From Mariniphaga sp964540165 (lineage in GTDB: Bacteria; Bacteroidota; Bacteroidia; Bacteroidales; Prolixibacteraceae): a DNA stretch of 47,590 nucleotides. Position 1 is the first letter of the stretch. Each line of letters begins with the position of its first letter. Shown piece after piece: positions 42,758 to 47,590 of the stretch. The notes under the pieces were generated by a model that was not told the DNA's origin, did no database searches, and worked only from the letters and a program-made list of their open reading frames with translations. The position numbers and the translations under genes were made by a program. The stretch covers positions 1 through 47,590 of the forward strand of contig CAZILU010000006.1 in the NCBI GenBank assembly GCA_964540165.1, given 5' to 3'.

Positions 42758-43555
42758 TTAAAAGTTGATGATCAGGAAGTATCCGTTGTGTTTTCTGATA
42801 TTTAACACGTTGGTATTATCAAAGATCAGGTACTGCCCTTTGATACCTGTCAATATTCCCCCGATCGTTTCCGATGAATCAAAACTGACACTTTTGACCT
42901 GTTGGGGAGGGTTGGATACAGGATACTGAATTTCAATAATTTCGTTGTTGTTACAGGCATACTTTTGCAACTCACCGGGAAGTAGTTGTATGGCTTTATT
43001 TTTCTCATGCAGGAGGTTGGTTTGATCATCACCACTGCTTTTCAGCATGGTTTGCCAGTTGGTACGGTCGCTGAAGTGATTTTTCAGGAAGAGTTCCACA
43101 ACACCGGCGATGTGTCTGTTTGGCGTTTGGGCCAGCCGAATGGCCCTTTCGGCTCCCTGGTCGATCCACCGGGTAGGGATCTGATGATATCGCGTAACCC
43201 CCACCTTTAATCCGCTTGTAATGGCAAGATAAACAATGTGATCGATCAGGTCGTGTTTTATAGCCCAGTCCAGGTCGCGTGCGATGCCAAACTGGGCTTT
43301 GGAGAGCTCTGGCCGTACGACCGATTCAGACGCTTCAGGAGCTGTTTGGAGGCAGTTGTAGCAGAATCCCTGATTAAATGAGGTTTTTGTGATCTTTCCG
43401 CACGAGATACAGTTGATCTGTCCGGTGAATTGCAATCTCAACGATTTGCCGATCAGGGAGTTCATTTCGATCTCATTTTCACCCACCGGCAGCAGGTAGT
43501 TGACGGGATGTGCAAACACGGTGCGCATTTTTTGTATATTGCCTTCGTAAGTCAT
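42758..43555 (-). CDS. DUF2797 zinc-finger protein
   Basis: A 265-aa protein with a four-cysteine zinc-binding motif (C49, C52, C65, C68; CISCGKITKTSF then GFCYNC). The DUF2797 core follows, with AITSGLKVGVTRYHQIPTRW and GAERAIRLAQTPNRHIAG. The VGVTR and IPTRW blocks are the most conserved parts. The function is uncharacterised; the family has been suggested to resemble nucleic-acid processing enzymes, but I would not assign one. It lies 20 bases upstream of the sigma gene and could be co-transcribed with it. Confidence 0.85.
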   Translation of the reverse strand: MTYEGNIQKMRTVFAHPVNYLLPVGENEIEMNSLIGKSLRLQFTGQINCISCGKITKTSFNQGFCYNCLQTAPEASESVVRPELSKAQFGIARDLDWAIKHDLIDHIVYLAITSGLKVGVTRYHQIPTRWIDQGAERAIRLAQTPNRHIAGVVELFLKNHFSDRTNWQTMLKSSGDDQTNLLHEKNKAIQLLPGELQKYACNNNEIIEIQYPVSNPPQQVKSVSFDSSETIGGILTGIKGQYLIFDNTNVLNIRKHNGYFLIINF

Positions 43556-43631
43556 TTTTTTTAAGCTTTAAAAATAGCATATTTCCGACAGCCTGCCAAT
43601 TTGCCGAAAAACCTTTCAGTTTGATTTGTCG

Positions 43632-43671
43632 CCGGTTGATAACCGGTCATGTCTGGACAGCAGGGCTGTCC
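43632..43671. repeat. Two adjacent perfect hairpins upstream of GH32
   Basis: CCGGTTGATAACCGG (43632-43646, 6-bp stem, 3-base loop) and GGACAGCAGGGCTGTCC (43655-43671, 7-bp stem, 3-base loop) stand side by side in the gap between two divergent genes. They have no adjacent T run for a terminator. They may be operator palindromes or leader structures controlling the GH32 gene or DUF2797. Confidence 0.5.
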
Positions 43672-43740
43672 CGTCAAAAACGGTGGCAGAGCATGGAACT
43701 GTTTTAATTAATTTCTATCTTGCACCGGGGAATACCGTGA

Positions 43741-43776
43741 GAAATTAAAAATTAAAAATGAGAAATTAAAAATGAG
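43741..43776. repeat. AAATTAAAAATGAG tandem tract
   Basis: GAAATTAAAAATTAAAAATG and a shortened GAGAAATTAAAAATGAG run in tandem and contain the GH32 start codon. A related tract is at 28945-28985. It looks like a short dispersed intergenic repeat. Confidence 0.5.
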
Positions 43777-45274
43777 GAATTATCATGAGATAAAGAGAGC
43801 ATGTACCCTACTGATCGCCATTGTAACCATTTTCATTTTTTCGGCTTCGAAGCCGGATAAAAAATATTATAACGAGATCTACCGGCCTCAATTTCATTTT
43901 TCTCCCGAGAAGAACTGGCACAACGATCCTAACGGCCTGATCTATTACGATGGTGAGTATCATCTTTTCTATCAGTACAATCCCCATGGCAGGGAGTGGG
44001 GCTTCATGCACTGGGGTCATGCTGTGAGCACCGATCTGGTGCACTGGGAGCATCTTCCGATAGCGATCTATCCCGATGAAAACTCAGAAGATAAATTGCA
44101 TTGCACGGCCTATTCGGGAACAGCTATCGTTGATGAAATGAATTTGTTAGGCAAGCAGACCGGGCGTGAGAAAACGCTGGTTATTTTTTATACCAGTAAG
44201 GAGTGTGGACAGCGAATTGCCTACAGCACCGACCGGGGACGTACCTGGGTGAAGTATGAGGGCAATCCGGTGATCGCTTACGATGAGACCGATGATGCCC
44301 GCGATCCTAAGGTGTTTTGGCACGAGCCTTCGAAAAAATATGTGATGGTTCTCTACCGGAAACAGGATGCTGAGGATAAATCCCGTGGATTTTCGTTTTA
44401 TCAGTCCGATAACCTGATTGACTGGGAGTATAAGAGTCATATTTATGGTTTTTTTGAGTGTCCCGACCTGGTACCTATGGTGGTATCCAACCGCCCTGAT
44501 GAAACGAAATGGGTACTCTTCAACGGAGATGGAAGTTATATGATTGGAAACTTCGAAGGAGAGCAGTTTACTCCTGAGACAGCCCGTATTCAGGGTGATT
44601 TTGGAAAGAACTACTATGCCACGCAAACATGGAGCAATATACCGGAATCGGACGGGCGGGTGATTCAGCTGGCATGGATGAAGGGTGGTGTTTTTCCCGG
44701 GATGCCGTTTAAGGGTCAGATGACTTTTCCGTCCGAGTTGGTTCTGACGAAATACAGTTATGGTTATCAACTAAACCGTAAACCGGTCAGGGAGATTGAA
44801 CGGTTGTACGAGAAGCATTACCGGTGGGAGGATGAAACACTGATTCCCGGGATTAATCAGAATCTGGTAAAAAAGGTAAAGGGAAACCTTCTTCATATCC
44901 GGGGGGAGTTTGACCTGAAAAACTGCAACAATTTTGGGTTTTATATTGGCAAGAGCAATAAAAGCAGTGGCATAGAAATCCTATACGATGCAAAGCGCGA
45001 AACCATCTCTTTGCTGGGATCGATGGCCCCGTTGCCGGCCATTGATAATAAGGTTACTCTGGAGATTTTAGTAGATCGCACATCGGTTGAGTTATTCGGA
45101 AACGAAGGGCAGTCTGTTATCACCAATTATTTTACTCCGGAATCGGATGCCGATCAGTTGGTACTCTTTAATAGCGGTGGAGAGTTGCAGGTTAACCGGC
45201 TCGATATCTATAAACTGCGCTCTGCCTGGGTAAGAGTTAAAACAGAAGGGCAAGAATCTGTACGACAACAATAA
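43772..45274 (+). CDS. Glycoside hydrolase family 32 (fructan/sucrose hydrolase)
   Basis: A 500-aa exported GH32 enzyme that cleaves fructosidic bonds in levan, inulin or sucrose. The five-bladed propeller carries the family triad: nucleophile D52 in WHNDPNG (49-55), transition-state D178 in RDP (177-179) and acid/base E229 in ECPDL (229-233). The YSGTA block is at 114-118. A C-terminal beta-sandwich (LEILVDRTSVELFGNEG) completes the fold. Residues about 10-26 form a signal anchor or signal peptide. The ATG lies in a repeat tract. No SusC/SusD pair or transporter is adjacent, so it is not a full utilisation locus. Its 3' end overlaps the convergent transporter gene by 38 bases. Confidence 0.93.
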   Translation: MRNYHEIKRACTLLIAIVTIFIFSASKPDKKYYNEIYRPQFHFSPEKNWHNDPNGLIYYDGEYHLFYQYNPHGREWGFMHWGHAVSTDLVHWEHLPIAIYPDENSEDKLHCTAYSGTAIVDEMNLLGKQTGREKTLVIFYTSKECGQRIAYSTDRGRTWVKYEGNPVIAYDETDDARDPKVFWHEPSKKYVMVLYRKQDAEDKSRGFSFYQSDNLIDWEYKSHIYGFFECPDLVPMVVSNRPDETKWVLFNGDGSYMIGNFEGEQFTPETARIQGDFGKNYYATQTWSNIPESDGRVIQLAWMKGGVFPGMPFKGQMTFPSELVLTKYSYGYQLNRKPVREIERLYEKHYRWEDETLIPGINQNLVKKVKGNLLHIRGEFDLKNCNNFGFYIGKSNKSSGIEILYDAKRETISLLGSMAPLPAIDNKVTLEILVDRTSVELFGNEGQSVITNYFTPESDADQLVLFNSGGELQVNRLDIYKLRSAWVRVKTEGQESVRQQ

Positions 45275-46823
45275 GCAGCACCATGGCTACCGGGTATACG
45301 GTTGCGTAGGCGATGGAGTGTGCGTTGGTCTGGGTCATGGAATCGGATGCTGCCAGTCCGGGGGTGCTGGTCATACTTCCGCTGATGGCTCCCAGCATGG
45401 TGAGCAGGTTCATCTTTAAAAACCATTTACCTATCAGGGCTGTGAACAGCATGGGTAAAATGGTGATTATTCCACCGAATAAAAAGAGGGAAAAGCCATA
45501 CGCTTCGAATGTATTGACAATATTAGCACCAGCACCTGTACCAACGGCTGCCAGAAAGAAGATGAGTCCCAATTGCCGGAGTAGCTGGTTAGCAGCTGCT
45601 GACATCGTCCAGAGAATCGGGCCGGTTTTTCCGACGCGTCCTGCGATAAGTGCCACCAGCAGCACCCCTCCGGTCAGTCCGGCGCTGAATGAAAAATTAC
45701 CCATGGTAATGGAGATTTTTCCGACCAGTATACCCAGAATGATTCCCAGGGCTACGGGAAGTATATCGGTATCGGAGAGGCGTTTCTGATCGTTTCCGAA
45801 GATTCGGATCACCATGGCCATATTGGCTTTACTGCTGGCAATGATCAACTTATCGCCAAACTGTAACCGGGAGTTGGGGGTTGGTGATATGTCGATCCCC
45901 GAACGGCGAATGCGGGTGATGGTAGCGTTATAGGTTTGCAGCAGGTTAAGCTGCCCGATGGTTAGGTTAACAACCTCCTTATTGGTAACCAGCACGGTAC
46001 GTACATCGTAGCTGGGATCGAGCGGGATCTCCTCTTCGGTAGGAATTCCGATCAGCAGTTCAACCCGTTTTAGTGCCTCTTCTGTGCCCACAGCTTTGAT
46101 ACGGTCACCAATGTGCAGCACCGTACCCGGATTTGGCGTAATGGCAACACCCTGGTGAACCACCCGCGAAACGACCGCTTTGGTCATATAACGGATCCTT
46201 AGCTCACCGATCGTTTTTTGATCGACATTTTCATTCTCAACGATGAAGTTTCGTTTCAGTACTTCCGGGTACTCATCCTTCATTTTCAACTGGTACTCAT
46301 CTTCAGACTTTTGCAGGGAAACGCCTAACAATTTTGGCAGAATTCGGATAAAGAGAATAACCCCGATTACTCCGAACGGATAGGCGATACCATAACCGAT
46401 GGAGGCCAGCGGAGAGCCGGTCAGATCGATGGCTGCGGCTAAACCGGGGGTGCTGGTCAGTGCACCGGTTAAAAGTCCTACCGCAATGTTCCGGTCGATG
46501 TTGAATAGAAGTACTACCGCTGAGGTGATGCCCGCTGCCAAAAGAATCAGAATCGTGGCAAACAATGCTAACTGGCGACCCTCTTTTTTAAAAGAGACGA
46601 AAAATCCGGGGCCTGCCTGGATTCCAATGGTAAAGATGAACAGGATCAATCCCAGATATTGAAAATCGTCGGGAATGACAACACCAAAATGCCCAAACAC
46701 CAGGGCAACAAAGATCACTGCCGATACATCGAGCGATAATCCGAATAGTTTGATTCGTCCCAGAATAAAGCCCAGGGCAACAACTAAAAAGAGTGCAAAG
46801 TAACTATTTGTCAGGAGTTCCAT
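45237..46823 (-). CDS. AspT/YidE/YbjL family transporter
   Basis: A 528-aa secondary transporter made of two homologous membrane halves of about five to six helices each, carrying the repeated TSTPGLAA motif (about 123-130 and 488-495). They flank two central TrkA_C-like soluble domains (about 200-290 and 295-375, with GDRIKAVGTEEALK and GDKLIIASSKANMA). This architecture is that of the aspartate:alanine exchanger and YidE/YbjL families, although the substrate here is not known. The TrkA_C domains suggest ligand control. It overlaps the GH32 3' end by 38 bases, tail to tail. Confidence 0.88.
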   Translation of the reverse strand: MELLTNSYFALFLVVALGFILGRIKLFGLSLDVSAVIFVALVFGHFGVVIPDDFQYLGLILFIFTIGIQAGPGFFVSFKKEGRQLALFATILILLAAGITSAVVLLFNIDRNIAVGLLTGALTSTPGLAAAIDLTGSPLASIGYGIAYPFGVIGVILFIRILPKLLGVSLQKSEDEYQLKMKDEYPEVLKRNFIVENENVDQKTIGELRIRYMTKAVVSRVVHQGVAITPNPGTVLHIGDRIKAVGTEEALKRVELLIGIPTEEEIPLDPSYDVRTVLVTNKEVVNLTIGQLNLLQTYNATITRIRRSGIDISPTPNSRLQFGDKLIIASSKANMAMVIRIFGNDQKRLSDTDILPVALGIILGILVGKISITMGNFSFSAGLTGGVLLVALIAGRVGKTGPILWTMSAAANQLLRQLGLIFFLAAVGTGAGANIVNTFEAYGFSLFLFGGIITILPMLFTALIGKWFLKMNLLTMLGAISGSMTSTPGLAASDSMTQTNAHSIAYATVYPVAMVLLIVVVQILALLF

Positions 46824-46845
46824 TTTTTTCTTCTATTAATCGATA

Positions 46846-46853
46846 CAAAAGTA
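46846..46853 (-). promoter_or_regulatory. -7 element for the transporter gene
   Basis: Read on the minus strand, TACTTTTG matches TAnnTTTG. It lies 23 bases before the ATG at 46823. A -33 TTG is not clearly placed. Confidence 0.35.
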
Positions 46854-46992
46854 GTAAATTGTTTATTATCAAAATGTAACTCATGCAAACCACGAGGCTG
46901 TTGATCAAAAATTAATATTGGATTCGAAAACAAACATCGGTTTTCATTTTTAAATTAACCATCAGGAAGCATAGAATTTCATTGTGCGATGC

Positions 46993-47000
46993 TATCTTTG
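46993..47000 (+). promoter_or_regulatory. -7 element ahead of glycerate kinase
   Basis: TATCTTTG fits the consensus, but no -33 TTG is at the usual spacing. The transcript would have a leader of roughly 117 nt. Confidence 0.3.
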
Positions 47001-47123
47001 ATTTTTCCCGGAAGAACCATTTTTAACAAATCGCTCTACCCGGATGGTATGTGACATCAACGGGCAGGATATAAATTATGGAAGTATCATAGAATGCCGT
47101 TGAAAACTTAAATTTTTTATGAG

Positions 47124-47590
47124 ATGAACTTCATGGTGCCGGTTACATCAACGGGTGAAAAGATTACGGTATTGGCTGCACCCAATAGTATGAAAGGCAG
47201 CCTTGACGCCATTACATTTGCCGATTGCATTGAAAGGGCTTTTTGTGAAGTATCGGATCGGTTTGATGTTCGAAAGATTCCGATAGCCGACGGGGGTGAT
47301 TTTACCGGAGAGGTATTGATCGCTGCTCTTGGAATGCAACAAAGAGCCGTAATGGTTAATGATCCGTTGGGAAGAAAAATTGAGGCCTGTTATGGCATCA
47401 AAGGCGATACGGCTGTGATTGAGATGGCCGGCGCTTCCGGATTGACACATTTAAATCGTAAAGAGTTCAATCCGTTGAAAACCTCCAGTTATGGTACCGG
47501 TGAGTTGCTGGCTGATGCAGTGAAGGCCGGAGCTAAAAAGATTTTTATCGGGGTAGGAGGCAGTGCCACGGTGGATGGGGGAATGGGATT
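47124..47590 (+). CDS. Glycerate kinase, N-terminal part (cut by window end)
   Basis: Phosphorylates glycerate, feeding glyoxylate or tartronate-semialdehyde breakdown into glycolysis. The first 155 codons are visible and open to the end of the window. They show the family N-terminus TVLAAPNSMKGSLDA, then IPIADGGDFTGEV, NDPLGRKIEA, EMAGASGLTHL, SSYGTGELLADAV and GVGGSATVDGGMG, which are hallmarks of glycerate kinase type 1. I chose ATG 47124 (an in-frame ATG at 47133 is also possible). The remaining two thirds are outside the window. Confidence 0.9.
   Translation, partial: MNFMVPVTSTGEKITVLAAPNSMKGSLDAITFADCIERAFCEVSDRFDVRKIPIADGGDFTGEVLIAALGMQQRAVMVNDPLGRKIEACYGIKGDTAVIEMAGASGLTHLNRKEFNPLKTSSYGTGELLADAVKAGAKKIFIGVGGSATVDGGMG

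Larger units (their letters stand above)
46824..47123. other. Intergenic region between transporter and glycerate kinase
   Basis: No gene is supported. It contains a minus-strand -7 element CAAAAGTA (46846-46853, read TACTTTTG) just upstream of the transporter and a plus-strand TATCTTTG (46993-47000) that could start the glycerate kinase transcript. The 11-mer ACATCAACGGG occurs at 47054 and again just inside the kinase gene at 47145, likely by chance. Confidence 0.5.

Noticed and set aside
44147..44770. 207-codon minus-strand frame opposite the GH32 gene
   Set aside because: Antisense to a gene with intact catalytic motifs; no domain or start signal supports it.
47054..47155. Repeated 11-mer ACATCAACGGG
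   Set aside because: Two short copies 91 bases apart, one inside the coding sequence; no spacing pattern or third copy.
1..47590. tRNA, rRNA, CRISPR arrays, insertion sequences, prophage
   Set aside because: Intergenic regions were read on both strands; no cloverleaf, array of spaced direct repeats, transposase or integrase was found.

Overview
The window looks like chromosomal DNA from a member of the Bacteroidota, probably the Bacteroidales/Marinilabiliales side. The reasons are Bacteroidota-type promoters (TTG, about 20 bp, TAnnTTTG), two ECF sigma/anti-sigma modules, one with a FecR/DUF4974 anti-sigma factor, STN and CarboxypepD_reg-like domains, DUF4292, the dut-TPR-DUF4292 gene order, a PadR-PspC pair and many secreted or lipoprotein products. 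It is moderately AT-rich with dense genes. I see no tRNA, rRNA, insertion sequence, prophage or CRISPR array. Two runs of exactly 100 N (31645-31744 and 37276-37375) are scaffold gaps, and the last gene (glycerate kinase) is cut by the window end.

Layout. 314-1834 (-) is a GHL10-type glycosidase. 2306-6055 (+) is an apparent operon for an E-x-W-M repeat protein, a PadR regulator, a PspC membrane protein, a DUF4252-like protein and an exported isoaspartyl methyltransferase. 6102-10946 (+) holds an ECF sigma factor, a FecR anti-sigma factor, an STN/two-DTG aspartyl protease/PDZ protein and an STN/CarboxypepD protein. No TonB receptor is present. 11087-14823 (+) is rbfA, a LolC/E-like permease, tdh and rsgA. 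14861-24358 (-) runs from DUF4175 through an RsbW-like ATPase, ybeY, mnmG, adenine deaminase and uvrC. 24359-24803 is a very AT-rich divergent gap. 24804-35035 is mostly (+): receiver protein, ruvB, flippase, rpiB, Rrf2 regulator, hemW, dut, TPR lipoprotein and DUF4292, with glutaminyl cyclase and VanZ on (-). 35164-36653 (-) is a methyltransferase and a Crp/Fnr regulator. Then come OsmC and YceI (split by a gap), an aldehyde dehydrogenase, an ICMT-like methyltransferase, a second ECF/anti-sigma/beta-barrel module (-), DUF2797 (-), a GH32 fructan hydrolase (+), an AspT/YidE-type transporter (-) and glycerate kinase (+).

Two themes stand out. First, the 6.1-10.9 kb cluster keeps the cytoplasmic and inner-membrane parts of a FecIR-type signalling route. 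It replaces the usual TonB receptor with two STN-bearing proteins, one of them a predicted aspartyl protease, so it may be an undescribed trans-envelope signalling or proteolysis system. Second, several clues suggest proximity to the replication origin: a near-perfect parS 16-mer beside mnmG (18340-18355), a weaker one at 12228-12243, an AT-rich divergent intergenic region at 24.4-24.8 kb with degenerate DnaA-box-like sites, and a modest shift of G/C skew across it. These are inferences that need whole-genome skew and ParB binding data.

Start codons were revised in several places (GHL10, rbfA, rsgA, uvrC, ade, mnmG, DUF4175, glutaminyl cyclase, TPR protein, beta-barrel protein). TTG appears to be a genuine start for two genes (11477 and 27394).
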